From: Daedaleopsis sinensis
Lineage: Eukaryota > Basidiomycota > Agaricomycetes > Polyporales > Polyporaceae
Length of the DNA: 64,000 nucleotides
Direction of reading: 5' to 3'
Assembly: GCA_033807695.1 (NCBI GenBank)
Contig: CM066303.1
Span: 3,534,001-3,598,000, forward strand
Shown here: piece after piece, positions 12,008 to 23,950 of the stretch
Position numbering within the stretch: the stretch's first letter is position 1
Layout: every line of letters starts with the position of its first letter
Notes under the pieces: generated by a model
Databases searched by the model: none
What the model saw: only the letters and a program-made list of their open reading frames with translations
What the model was told of the DNA's origin: nothing
Program-made: the position numbers and the translations under genes

Positions 12008-12611
12008 ATGGTCCGCCTCACCGTCGCCTTCGTATCCGCCCTCCTTGCCGCGGCCGGCTTTGTCAAAGGGGTAGCGGTCCCCCGCCACGACGAACCTACG
12101 CTTGAACCCATCCCCACCGGCACCCCGACGGCTTCTCCCTCGGCCGGACCGCCGAGATCGTTAACGGAAGCACCATCTGGGAGTTCCTCGGCGAGGACGC
12201 CACCACCGTTAACCCGGATGGCTACGTCAACTCGCCCCCGCCCAAGGAGTCCGCCGCCGTGCCTGATGTATCCTCCGGTGCGCTCGTCAAGGGCGACAGA
12301 ATCTACTGCGGCGGCTATGGCCCTGGCGTGACTGCGGACTAGGTGAACGTCGCACAGGGCTGTGGTCATGTGCCGAGACGGGTTCTCCTTCGATGGGCGG
12401 AGCATCGCGCGCGTGTACTCCGACGGCGTCGCCTACGGGTGCAACTGCGCGGGCTCGCCGACGTGCACACGACGATCTGTGGCTCTACTCCGGGCTGGTC
12501 AACTCCAGGTGCAGCTTCGTGCACGGCTGGTGTGCGAGTGCGTGGTGGTATCGCATCGACATTGTCCGGGCTGCCTACGGCCGCACCAAGACGCGCAGTC
12601 GGTTCTGTTGA
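12008..12611 (+). pseudogene. Small secreted cysteine-containing protein, broken
   Basis: The gene starts MVRLTVAFVSALLAAAGFVK, a typical signal peptide. The likely original protein then continues in other frames: a segment beginning DGFSLGRTAEIVNGSTIWEF and containing IYCGGYGPGV, a TAG stop after GVTAD, then CRDGFSFDGRSIARVYSDGV with GCNCAG, and finally CSFVHGWCASAWWYR to a TGA at 12,611. At least three frame changes (about 12,120-12,140, 12,365 and 12,470) and one stop separate these parts. No intron fits. It could be a decayed effector-like or cell-wall protein gene, or a sequence-error hotspot. No named family was recognised. Confidence 0.65.
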
Positions 12612-12994
12612 ATAGGTGCGCATTTTGTTCCGCTGCATCTCTAATTCTGTGCCTGTCGTTTCGACCGACAGACGACTGAAGCAGTGAAGCTCAGCGCTTC
12701 TAGAAAGAAGAATGAGGCGTAAAAGGTGGTTTCTCGCCTCTTGTTAATTTTGTATGGTCGTTGTCGGGTTCTCTGTTTGATAATATGGGGAGTATGGCGG
12801 TCTCGCGGTGGAGATGCGTGCAAGGACGGATTTCTCAGCTAGTTCAGGCTGGTGTCGGCTCCGAAGGTAACGGGAACAGCTGAGGTAGTGTGCTCAGCTA
12901 GAGGGTGCACATGTGCGTCTTGCACAGTCATCATTCAGATACGTGACACCGCTCATATCGCTAGCTTTCAAGTATACTCCTGCCGCGAATCCAG

Positions 12995-13491
12995 GTTCTG
13001 AGCGCTGAGCGATGTTCGTGACATCGTCTCATGCGAGCTGTGTCGGTAAGTCTATCGACGATTTCGCGTTTCCATCAAGGGCCCGTGTAACGCGCACACT
13101 GACAGCGGACATGCCTCGTTCTACCCCCTGCGACTTGAAGAGGTCTAGACGGTGCTGTGAACGTCGGATATGTACGTGCTCTCTTTCTCGCAACTTCAGG
13201 TCGTCGGATCGTTAAAACCCGATCGGACGTCCCTCCACAGCTCTACACAACGTGCTCGACGTTTCTCGCGACTACTTCTACAACGTTCTTCGAGGTCGAC
13301 TAGTTCATTCAAGGTGAGTCCGAACGCACCTCTGGCGCCCGTCTTCAAATACCAACAGCTTCATGGAATGCTGGCGCTGTCCACACAGCGCGTTCGACCT
13401 TCCACAACGTATATTGGGATGTGGTGGCTCGGTCCCCTTCCGCGGGTGACAGCGAGTGCGTGCACTCCGGGAATAGGAATAGTCTGTCGCG
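12995..13491. repeat. Repeat R2, left part (related to R1)
   Basis: This aligns with R1 over about 500 bp and is interrupted at 13,491 by the KDZ-1 element. It resumes at 29,016. The last seven bases (TGTCGCG, 13,485-13,491) are the KDZ-1 target duplication. 12,612-12,994 shows nothing recognisable. Confidence 0.65.
13485..13491. repeat. Target-site duplication of KDZ-1, left (TGTCGCG)
   Basis: The seven bases match 29,009-29,015 exactly. The next base on either side does not match. This fixes the element start at CAGCCCG. Confidence 0.8.
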
Positions 13492-13612
13492 CAGCCCGTT
13501 ACATTACTTTTGTAAGACCTACTTACCACCCGGACACTACGAACGCCCACATATACTTGTGACCCGGTACCGGGCGGTACGCCTCTTGTCCTACATATCG
13601 TTCACCGGCCGG
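13492..13612 (+). repeat. KDZ-1 left terminal inverted repeat
   Basis: This pairs with 28,887-29,008 in inverted orientation. Conserved blocks are CATTA, TACTTACCACCCGG, GGCCCACA or CGCCCACA, and ACCGGCCGG. Identity is roughly three quarters by eye, so the repeat is imperfect. Confidence 0.75.
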
Positions 13613-14212
13613 TCTTTGGCTAGGCGCTCACCTACGATGGCTGAAGTAGTTCGCCCTTCAGATCAGTTACTCGCATATCTGTCTCGCAGTACATACCTAG
13701 ACACGTAAATATATTCCTTTCCATGCTATGGACGCTTTTCGGAGGCACTTCAAAGCCCACAATGCGATTTCCGGAGCTGGAAACGGGTGCTGGAATCAGC
13801 TCGCATCACCAGCAGGCTCGCTGAATCGCTGTTTATGATTGCACATCGCTTCTGCATACATGGTAAGCTCGAAGAGACTTTAATGAGACATCATTGAAGG
13901 TATAATGGGTGCTAATCGAGGAGAAATACTCATCTCGTGCTTTGCGGGCGCAGATCTCCGGCCGGTGCAGTAACCCTTGGAATAGGTGAAGTTACCGGCC
14001 GGAATACTAAGTATTGGTGTAAAAGTGAGCGGCCGGTGCTGTAGCCCTTGTGTAAATGGCACCGGTCGCTGAAGCAAGTGTTGAAAAGATACTTGAGGGG
14101 CCGGCATACTTGGGCTTCAAAGTATGCGGAGCGGCCGACCTATGAAGTATGGAGACAATCAGTGCCGGGCGGTGTGGCACTGGTTCGGATGGGCCAAAGT
14201 GTTGTGGTTAAA
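13613..14212. other. KDZ-1 left subterminal region with CCGGCCGG motifs
   Basis: There is no gene here. CCGGCCGG occurs at 13,605-13,612 (the TIR edge), 13,958-13,965 and 13,995-14,002. Related GGCCGG motifs lie at about 14,034 and 14,099, some next to TGTAGCCCTTG or AGTAACCCTTGG blocks. Such repeated subterminal motifs are typical of transposase-binding sites. That role is inferred. Confidence 0.55.
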
Positions 14213-14950
14213 TCAAACATTGTTGTTGAGTTCAAATGACCGTATAACTATCTCCCTCGCCTCTGTCATATCCTTCAGCCGCACTTGAATCGTCTCGGAG
14301 TCTTGTATCAGCTCGTCCACCTCGGAGATGTGCATGGGGATCGGGTGATGCTGGAGTAACATTAGAACTCCCGGTGCTACGGAGTCGGCTGGAGCTACTC
14401 ACAACCTCGGCCGTAGGATGGAGCCACCAGTGCGGGCAACGGCCTGTTGCTGGGCCATTTGGTCCCCACATCCACCAGTGTGGACGACCCCGAGCTGCAT
14501 CTAAAGCTGCGAAGTCGGCCGTCGGCAGGTCAATGCTTTCGGTGAAAGCATGTCGATCGAATGTTACAATATCGAAGGTCATTCCGCGCCGGGTGGTCCA
14601 TTGCGTATGCGACAGAAGCAGAGCTAAAGGCTCGCATCGGCTTCGCGGCTCCAGGGGATCGTCGACGTAGCGGGAGGCCTCTTGAAGGCCCAGAGCGGAT
14701 ATACCGTACCACTAAATCGCCTGGTTAGTAGATATAAAGCGGGATAGGTGCGACTTACTAGCTCCCGAGCGATCCCGTGGTTCCATTGGAGAATGGCCCT
14801 CTCACTGGGTAATTCCGGAAAGGCTACGATAGCGCGCATGATCCTCCATGTTGACAGAAGGATGTCGAGCTGCGCGGATCGCAAAAGCGTCGGGCCTGCC
14901 TGCGGGTGCTCGGAATTGTCTGTCGGCGCTGGGCGGTTGGCGTCGCTCAT
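14213..14950 (-). CDS. KDZ-1 accessory protein A (unknown function)
   Basis: Three exons read on the minus strand give about 213 residues. The first starts MSDANRPAPTDNSEH and ends with the REL segment. The second starts WYGISALGL and ends HPTAEV. The third starts HHPIPMHISEVDEL and ends ELNNNV. Acceptors TTTAG and CTCCAG keep frame. No known domain was recognised. Tryptophan-rich patches (HWWMWGPN, PHWWLHP) stand out. It follows the transposase on the same strand, with 260 bp between. It is probably transposon cargo; intron boundaries are by eye. Confidence 0.55.
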
Positions 14951-15212
14951 GATGGTCTAGGATAAGGGTGACCCCGGCGCCAGTTGTCGCTCCGGGTCGG
15001 ACTTGTTGATAGAACGCGGGAAAGGCTCGGGGTTGCCCGGAGACTCCGTATCAGTCCATGCAGAGCGGTCCATGTGCTGCCGGCCCCGGCTGAGAGTGTT
15101 TCCGGGCTGCTGCAAGGTGCTCCGAGATAGTAGTAGTGCAGGATAGTGCGCAAGAGAGCTTGGGATAGGTTCGGAACATATGGATAGTCCTTATATAGCA
15201 TTTAAACGCAAT

Positions 15213-18200
15213 CTACCGCGGCTGAAAGCTTTTCCGAACCTGCTCAAAGCAGTCCGAAGCATGTTGAGCCAACCCCGTCCACATGGCGTCCTGCTTGGCC
15301 GCATAGGACGCATGCCCCCGCGATTGCGGCGCACTACGCAACATCCTCCATTTCTCTGCCCTCCTGCGGAACGTGCGGATGGTGCAATCCATCTCCAAAG
15401 GTACAATTTTTAGCTCTTCTTCCCAGCGCTGTTTCCTAGCCCAAGCCCTGAGCCACAACATCCGCCGAACTTCAAGCAGCCCGGAGATTTTGACAGTTCA
15501 TCCGTCAGCATTAGAGATGCTTAGCGATGACGGTGAGTGACTCACAGTCCTGCATCCACCCTTCTCCTTGGGCTGCTTCGACGTCTTCGATGTGCCAGAA
15601 CCATGCGGATGCCTTATCCCGCAGCCCCGGAGTGAACGCTTCGAGAACCGTTGTCTCGACACGCAGGTCCTCCCTCACAATGGGCTGGTATCGTCGCATG
15701 AGATCCGTTATTGCAGACGCCTCTGTGGGGTTGTCGGAGTCGTAGAGCCGTTCGATGGCCTTGCGGGCCTGCACGTAAATGCGGACGTACTTCCGGACAC
15801 TCTCGTCGGCCACGTGCACCTCGTCGAAGCTCCTCAACTTCACCCGATACGTCGGGGCCTTGCGGATCTTGGTCCGGTAGAGCAGGGACTTGTAGCCGAT
15901 GCCTGTGCGTATGCCCTGAAGCGCGTCGTTCAATTGGCCCTCTCGGAGCTGACGTTCTTTGACTGCGAGATGCGTCAGATTCTTCGCATGCAGGAGTGCA
16001 GGGCCAATCGTCGAGGGAAGAGCAATTGCTTGCAGCTCCGGTGCGAGACTGTCGGGTTCCGCCAGAGGCACTTCATCGAGATGATCATCCTCACTATCAT
16101 CGTTGTTGCCGCTCGGAATCTCATCCCAGTCCTCGCCGAGGTCCGTCGAGTTGGAAGCGGACTGAGCACCATCCACGAGGACGAAATCATGAGTTCCGAG
16201 GTGCGTCTTTGCAGCGCTCTGAAATGCGGCGATTGCAGCAGCGAGCTTCTTCCGCTGCTGAACGAACGAGAGCCGCGCCTTCTCACCAGTGTTCGCATTC
16301 AGATGCCGGGATGCGAAGGCCACGGAAATCCTAGCAGGAGAATCGGGGACATTCAGCGTTCTTGATGCAGCCTGTATGCGATGGGAAATGGAGGCACTTA
16401 CTTCATCTCATCGATCCGCAGCCCTTCCGACAGCCACTCAGTGACACTGCTGCTAGTAGCAGCAGCTGGGCCCGTTCCAAGCTCGTTCTCCATTAGCACA
16501 GCCTGGACGGCGCGACGTCCGGGAACTTGGGAGTGATGAGCCGAATAGTCTCGGCGTTCAGACGCAGGGACTTACGGGGCTGTGCATGAACATCGTAGAT
16601 GTCCATCGCTTCGACGTTGGCATCCCGATCCCTATCCGCCTTTTCGGCGTCCAGACGCCAGACCGCAACCTGCTCCGGATTTGCAGCGCGAGTCAGATTG
16701 TCGTAGGCTTCAACAGCCGGGCCGCTTTCGCGGCAGGCGCGCGTCCATTTGTTCGATAGAGTATGCCCTGCGGATAAGTCAGTCAGATGATGGAATAACA
16801 CATCGGACAGGGACGGGAACTCCACTAACCCATACGCGTCAGCTTGCCCCAGTTTGAGTCGTTCATATGGTCGTCTGTGACTTCTTTCCGATGAGCAGAT
16901 GACATTCCACGAGTGCTTGTCGCGATATGATTCAACTTCGACCAAAGGGTCTCCAATATCTCGCCATCTTGAATTCCTGCCCCGCGGATGAAGTTGGGCG
17001 AGTACCGGGGAAAGCATCGGGTGAGATGTCCGTGCACATGGAACTGTCCGATGCCTCGTAGGAACTTGAGGCCGTTCGGTAGGTGGAGATGCGGGCTCCG
17101 CGCGAAGCGTACTCGGAGATTCGTGAAGTATTGACACATTACGTCGTAGAGCACCAGGATAATCATTAGTCCATTCAGGTAGGCGATAACCCAGTTCAGA
17201 ACGTAATCCATGTTTCGTTGACTGTTTCCGGAGGTTGTATGTCACCCTGCAGTCCAATCCCGGACATGACATGTTTCACGCACCCTTCTCCACCTTGAAA
17301 GTCGACGCAAGCGTGCGGACAGAAAAAGCCGTGCCGTGAGCAGGTGGCAGCACCAATTCCGGTCGCTTCGAGCTTGGAGCGTTCGATCTTGGATGTCATG
17401 ACGGCCCGGTGGTCATTGCAGGTGTTCTCCTGTTGACGGACATGCATCAGATACATGTCATCGGATAGAATAGCAGGAAATGACCTCTTTGAGTTCGGTC
17501 GCCGTGCGTAAGTGGGCCTTGTAGGGCGCATCTGTCACCATAAACGCATGTCCGTCGGCGAATGCGACATCGTCCTCTGGATTCCGCATCCGGCGGTGCT
17601 GAGCTGTAAAGTTGCCGTCAAGCACGATAGATCGCATATATTTCCATCTAAATAGACGGAGTTAGCTCTCAGTGCGATCTATGTATTGCCAAAGCCGTAG
17701 CGTACTCTTCGGGATCATCCCGCCAATTTTCCGGAAGGTTCATGTCGGGGGCGGGACATGCTGGGCAAGCAACAGCGAGCTCCCCCGGCTTGGCATCCTC
17801 ATCGCGATGGCCCAGCCCGGACCACTTACGGGTCTTGAGGTTTCTCCACTGGCGAGACACTCGCAGGAGCTCTTTGTAGCGATCCTTGCAAATGGGGACA
17901 AGGAACGGTTAGTCCGTGTCGGCGGTATCGAGCGGGGTGTCAGCAAGGACATACCGGAACTGTATGCGGAAAGGCCGCATTTGTCGCCCGCCGCAGCTTG
18001 TTGAAATACTGCCGAGGTGTTGTATGGCATGCCTTATTGCTAAGGAGGAAATCGTCAAGTGTCCGTGCCGTAAATATGGTCCGTGGTCGCAGCTTCGAAG
18101 CCGGGTATAACCCGAGCTCGAGAAGCTGAATATCTTCCCGGGAAGCGTTCGGACAGCCACAGAATACGACCGGAATGTCGTGTACACCGTCGATGTCCAC

Positions 18201-19244
18201 GGCAACCATCATCCGACTGCCCCTGGCCAGCTCCGACAGTGTATCCGCGGAAGGACGTCCCTCGCCAAGGACAGGAAGAGAAGCGATGCTTGGGCCCGGG
18301 ACCTCGTCAGCTGCATCCGGATCATAGAGCGCAGGGTCCTGGTCCTCGTCTACTAGCTCGTTGAGCTCTTCTTCGACGAAAAAGAGTGGCTCCGAGTCGT
18401 CTTCTTCGTCCAGGAGCGGAAACTCGCCCCTTGCAGAGGCGTCGGGGGCATGCGCTTCTGCTAGCTTGGATGACTCTGCTGCAGCGTCGGATCTGCTGCT
18501 GCTCTGTATCCGAGCATGTAGTTCATATTTCCGATGAGTACTAGTGATATTCTGGGGCAATCCAAATGACTCACCTGGTCTTGATTGCCAAAGGTTTTGC
18601 GGCTCGGACAAGGACTGCCCCCATGTCCGCAGTGAATCTGCATGCCTACTTGACGCAGCCATGCATTCCGGAAGTACTCCCCCGTCCAATGCTGAACCCG
18701 GTGGAGGGGCATTCGTGCATGGGAGGAGCGAAGACACGGCGCGCAGTACGTCGGAGAGCCAAGGCAGGTAACACATCGCCAGCTCGCAGAATGACCACAG
18801 ATTCCGAGTGCGGGTTCAAGCAGTGCTTCCTGTTCCAGCAATGCATTCAAGTACTCCCTTCGGATGTCCAGAAATTCCCGCTGGAAATCGTTCTGAGACT
18901 GCAGACTGTCAGCATGATATCGGCAACAGACACACCCCGCTTACTTTGCCCTTGCGCGCGCGGGGTAGCTGCATCTCGGAAACCTCAAATTCGTTGTACT
19001 GGATGTCGGGGAGGGCAGGCGCGAAGATTCCCGGCGCGGCAGCGGCAGCAGAGGGTGCATCACCGGCTCCTGGTGATGTCTGGCCCCTCTGCACTGTGCG
19101 CCGCGCTTTCTCGCGCACCTTTTGCATCACAACAACTTCTCCGCGCCAAGTCCTCTTGATCTCCGGAGTGAATTCATTGAATCGTCTTCGTACTGCCGGC
19201 ACTTTTGTTCCGACCATCAGTATTGGCTCGACCGGCGTATTCAA
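15213..19244 (-). CDS. KDZ-1 transposase (CxC2 cysteine cluster plus KDZ RNase H-fold domain)
   Basis: This multi-exon minus-strand gene starts MNTPVEPILMVGTK. In order it carries the CxC2-like cysteine cluster (ICGHSASWRCVTCLGSPTYC, then CLRSSHARMPLHRVQ), the VVFCGCP and LGLYPAS region, the CPACPAPDMNLPENW motif, and the KDZ catalytic core. The three acidic motifs are LDGNF (Asp at about 17,618), LYDVMCQ (Asp at about 17,144) and DGEILE (Glu at about 16,961), all present. The final exon (15,213 to about 15,461) contains the EEELKIVPLEMDCTIRTF segment typical of KDZ C-termini. The enzyme should cut and join element ends in the nucleus. The gene begins 66 bp after the TET/JBP stop on the same strand. 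It looks intact. Confidence 0.88.
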
Positions 19245-19310
19245 AGGTAGAGACAGAGGGAGGAAGGGTTTGGGAGGTAGAATATTGGATTGTGATCGAG
19301 TCTATCTAGC

Positions 19311-20620
19311 TCAAGGTACTATCCGGTCCGCCAGCCTTGACCACCCGGGGGACGGAACCTCGAAGTACTCCAACACCGCATCGCGCATCAGCCACGCATA
19401 ACAGATCCGATCCGGTGGGGCAGCTCCGACGCCATGTACGATAATCCGGGAGCAGATCATCACAACGGATCCCGTGTCGTACGGCGTGCAAACCCCAAGC
19501 GTACGCATGGAAAACACCACTGTCTCGCCGTAATCACCAACACTGAGGAGGAGGTCGTACCAAGGGGGCAGCGCGTTCAGGTCCAGGTGAAACAGGGTCT
19601 CCCGGTTGACTATCACCTGGACCGCATGATAGACCGACGGCCACAAATCTGCCATCTCCCGGTGGTGTGCATCCCTCGCGTATAGGCTCCCCATGACCTG
19701 TCTTCCGGCCTCATACATTTCTGGATGCGTGACGGCGAGGATGCCGTCGAGCAGGCACCCAGCATCGTGCATCTCCCCCATCCAGGTGCGTGCATCCTGA
19801 GTCTGGGTCGGAGCCAGCGAGATTGGGGCATATTTAGGGGGCTATAGGAGCATTCCACGCGGCAGTCAACATCGGGCGAATCGAGACTGAACGTCAAACA
19901 TACCAGGCGGCCAGGCGCATACCACGCTGGTCCAAGAAATACCTGGCCAGACGCAATCTTCTCCCCGTCAGTGTACAGCCTATCCGCCGTCCGCCATTTG
20001 GTCTGCAGAGGCTTGTCGTCATCAATGTGATCGGTGTGGAACTGGGGCTGCAGCAAGGCAGCGGAGTTGAGAAGCGATAGCTGCAAAGAAAGCTCCATCA
20101 GCATGGAGGAGAACATGTGTTCGCGGTGGTCGTACCTGGATCCGCATCGGTAGTATGTCGGGCAGAGACCAGGCGAGAATGCGCCCTTTAACGTCTGTAA
20201 AGACGGCCGGTCCCTCCACCAGAGGCAAAGGAGAGGTCCGACCAATGACGTCGGATGCCGGTATTAATGGCGGGAACTGCTCAATGAGGGAGTCTTCATG
20301 GTGTTCGGCGCGCATGGTGGAGTGCTTGACAGCTGCGGACATGAGTTCCGCGTCCCATTTGACTGCATCTGGGAGTCGTTAGCGTGAGTAGAACAGCACA
20401 TAATCAAATACATACATTCATGTTTCACTGCACTAGCCAAAACGTGGGCTACGTCCAGACACTCCTTCGCTAGAGTCTGGCTGATATCGATCGGCGCAGG
20501 CGGGAGCTCCATTTGGGGCTTGTCTTCGCTCCCGTTTTGCACGATGGATTTAAACAGTCCAACTAGATACATGGCAGTAGTGTGGCGAGATTTGGCACGA
20601 GCAGACTGTAAGCACGGCAT
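19311..20620 (-). CDS. Fungal TET/JBP-type 2-oxoglutarate/Fe(II) dioxygenase carried by KDZ-1
   Basis: The minus-strand gene, here started at MPCLQSARAKSRHTT (upstream in-frame starts exist), is about 370 residues after four introns. Conserved fungal TET/JBP features appear in order: GPAVFTDVKGRILAWSLPDI, YAPISLAPTQTQ, MHDAGC, THPEMY, then VIVNRETLFHLDLNALPPWY, LLSVGDYGE, YDTGSVV, IIVHGVG and RICYAW. The iron ligands HLD and the distal His of VHGV are present. So is the Arg of RICYAW, expected to bind 2-oxoglutarate. The family oxidises 5-methylcytosine or thymine in DNA. Lineage expansions linked to KDZ transposons are known in basidiomycetes (Iyer and colleagues, 2014). Close coupling to the transposase suggests co-mobilisation. 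The catalytic residues suggest an active enzyme; the substrate is inferred. Confidence 0.85.
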
Positions 20621-20844
20621 GAGTGGGGGCGACATTCTGGTATGAGCAAAAATGCAGAGAGAGATCGCACAAAGATAGAGATGCCACGAGGCTCGCACTC
20701 ATGGCTGGTGATCGACATCTCGGACTTTGCCGCAGCACTCAAGTTCACGCTGCTCCGGTCGGTGCCCACTATTCCAAGTCGGCATTATAAGCATCCACCA
20801 TGCAGGATCACTGGGGTGCGTACTCTCTCTGTCTCATTCTCGCC

Positions 20845-23800
20845 ATGGCTTTCACTGATCCTGCTGATCTCACCAAAGCTGAGAGTGACGAACTCCGCAC
20901 CCACTTTGCTGCCTATGGACAGACGCCCAACTCTGACAAGGAGAACTTTCGCCTCGACCGCACACGGCACATCCTCACCGCACGCAACCTGTCTGAAGAG
21001 AACTCCTACGCATTTGCAGCAATATACAAGGTATGTTCATAGCTTGCTAGTTGTGCGTATCATCTCATCTTTATTGGCGCAGAAAGTGACCTATATCTTT
21101 CATAACCGTGGTCAGGACAGTGAGAAGGCGCCTCGACTGCCATACAAGATAGCAAGGGCATACACTCCGCTGCGCGTCTTTGGATACACCAGACGTGACG
21201 ACATTCGCGCTGCGGTTGCGGAGACGTACGGTCATCAAGATGAGGAGTCTGACTGGTATATCCGTGTAAGTATGTTCGATTCTTACTGCGATGTAAGTAC
21301 TCACATCTGCACCGTGTACGTCCAGCAATGGAACAGCGTGCAGAAGAAGCTGTATGAAGAGCTGAGCCCGGAGGATAAGCTGGAGATGGAGTCTAAGTGT
21401 GCGGAGTGGAATACGAAGGGACCTGAGGATCACTTTAAACCTCTGTACGTGTCTATCAAGTATGAAATTTCCTAGCGGCCCCGCTGATGAGACCCTGACC
21501 AGCATTGCCAACAAGCGAGCCGGAGAGTGGATGCGCGCGGTCTGCGCAATGTTTTGGGAGCAGTGCGGAATGTACGTGTTCATGTATGGCATGTATGAAT
21601 CCCCGGACGGCGACGTCCGCGCTATCCCGTGCGTTTCTCTCCTCTTTTCGAATCCACATAGTGTCTGACCTTCAAATTGCTAGGTATGACACTACGGATA
21701 TGCTTCACAGCCGCGATCCCAAGGTTCCACGATTCCGTGATGTCCCGCACTGGGACCACGACTTCCGCGATACTCTATGGGACTTCTTTCCAGCCCTCAT
21801 CAACCCGGAGACTGCAAAACCGGAGGCGCGTCAACTCGTCGAGAAGGTCAAGGAGAGAAATACGCGACCTTCAATTACCTTCGAGCGGTACGAAGACGGC
21901 ACACCCGTGCTGTTCAACCGCGACGAGGAAGGCGGCGATCTCAAGCCGCAAATGCGAAGATGGGTGATGAAGGAGTACCTGTCCATACATCATCGTACGT
22001 ACGACGCAGTCCTTCGCGCACCAGAGGCTGACAATTCATGCAGAATGGGCAGCCGGATCTGAGTCGTTCAAGGCGCCGCCGTGGGATGCTTTCCACGACC
22101 ACCCTGCGCAGTTCTTTGCCCCCGGGATGCTGCCAGAAGGAGTACTTCTCGGGGATCTCGAGCACATGCACAACGACGCTCTCAAGAACGTTTTCGACCA
22201 TATCGTGCGCATGGAGCGCCCCGAAGACGACACCCCTCCACGCCGCTTCCGCCTCAGTTCATACCGGAGTGGGCGGGGGAAGAACGCGACATATCTTCCG
22301 GCCAAGTACACACCACCGACTCCTCCAGTCGCCAAGAAGGCCCGGTCCATACCTCCACCTCCGATAATCTACGGACCGCGCGATGAGGATGAGCGTCCAG
22401 CTCCAGTACCCACGAGGAAGGGCAGGTCGGCCAAACAGAACACGCAGCTGCCTGTCGCGAGTGCATCCCCAGGCCCCTCGGACACCGGCGACTCAGGCAC
22501 CAGACGGGACAAGGGAAAGGGAGTGGATCGCGGAACACAGTTACCGCAGACATCCAGTGCAGGAGAGCCTATCCGAGGACAGCCCCCAAGTCCGGGAAAC
22601 AACGCACGGTGGGAAGCCCTCGAGAGGTCGGCGCACGAGATCGACAGCGACGATGACGGCTCGGACTCCTCACTGACGGAGCTGGACAACACCAGGCCTG
22701 CGGATGACAATGACGCTGCCATTTCCGTCGAGATGGAATACGCCCCTCCCTCTCAAGGTTGCAGCGGCGACACCGATGTCGGCGTGTTGTACCTCGCCCC
22801 GAGATCTGTCGGAACTGATGGGAAGAAGCGGTACGAGTTCCTCTGCGAGCTTTCTGCACACAAAGACTATACCGACATGTTGCTGCGAGTGCGATCTTTG
22901 GTATGTGCTCGGCCCCACCTTCAAGTTGCCTTTGACAGCTGACCACAGCCGCAGCTGGAAGAACGCTCGCGCCTCACAGGCCGTGCACCAGTGAAGTGGG
23001 CGACGTGGTCTCGGGATTCGGCACATCTTCCTAGCAGCATCCACACCGACCCTCGCAGCCTTCCGGAGGTTATGACTTGGCTCCGAAGCGGCGTAAATCG
23101 CGGCGAGGGCTCTGCGGCGATACAGAGATACTGTCTCGTCGTCGGTATGGTCATCCGCGATGTCACGGAGGTCCAGATGTTGGAGCCCGGTGCCCCTTTG
23201 CCCTCACACCTGCCCGGATACTTTGCAGACTCCACGCTACCCTTCGATGCTCTCAAGGAGTTGCTTAACTATTGTTCGAATGCGTTTCCGCCCCCACCCG
23301 GCCCTCGTGCGATCGCTCGCAGCAGCAAACGGTCCTCCCTTGTGCAAGACCCGGGAACGAAAGCGAACGACACCCAGCAATCGGCGGATATCTCCGGAGC
23401 TCTGCAGCCACGTTCCGGACATTCGACCGCGGCGGTCCAGGTGGCAGCAAAAGGCAGCGCAGCCTCTGCTGTTGCTACTGACCTCGCACATCGGAATGGC
23501 CTTGCTCAGACACAGGCTATGCTAGGAGCATCGGAGATAGCGAGCGACGACGAGGATGACTGCGATGCGGTGGGCACGCTGCTTGGCTTGCAGTCCGAGG
23601 CGGTTTCAGCGGGTTCCGGGCGTAAGCGTGCTCGAAGCGATGTGCACGCGGCCGGAGTGGATTCCGCTACTCCCGGGGGCACTCGCCTGGCCGGAGCGGA
23701 CGCCGCTGCTCCCGGAGCCACTCGAGCGACTCGGAGCCGCACGAAGGCTGCGAAAGCAGGTCCGCACACCGTTCCCGAAGCTCCAAAGTCTCCAACGGCT

Positions 23801-23857
23801 GTCCGGGCGGATGCATCGCAGCCTGTGAAACGCGGGCGCCGCGGCAGACATCGGTAA
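20845..23857 (+). CDS. KDZ-1 accessory protein D, HMG-box-like or unknown N-terminus, long disordered tail
   Basis: The start chosen is MAFTDPADLTKAESDEL; an upstream ATG at 20,800 is possible. At least six introns join KVTYIFHNRGQ, QWNSVQKKLYEELSPEDK, IANKRAGEWMRAV, YDTTDMLHSRDPK, QWAAGSESFK and PQLEERSRLTG in one frame. The total is roughly 870 residues. The segment with WNSVQKKLYEELSPEDKLEM and AEWN recalls an HMG-box or related helical fold, but I cannot assign it firmly. The tail is acidic and basic low-complexity sequence ending KRGRRGRHR, suited to nuclear localisation. It is transcribed divergently from the TET/JBP gene across 220 bp, which could be a shared promoter. This protein type is common near KDZ elements as I recall it. 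Confidence 0.68.
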
Positions 23858-23950
23858 AGCTAGGAAGGGACACAAGACGGCTCAGAATAGCAGGAGGCGT
23901 AGCATAGATTGATTCCGCAGGCATACACGATTGTAAAGCGTACATTGGAA

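Noticed and set aside
13485..13492. 8-bp target duplication for the KDZ elements
   Set aside because: The eighth base fails at one or more of the three sites on either side. Seven bases fit all three.
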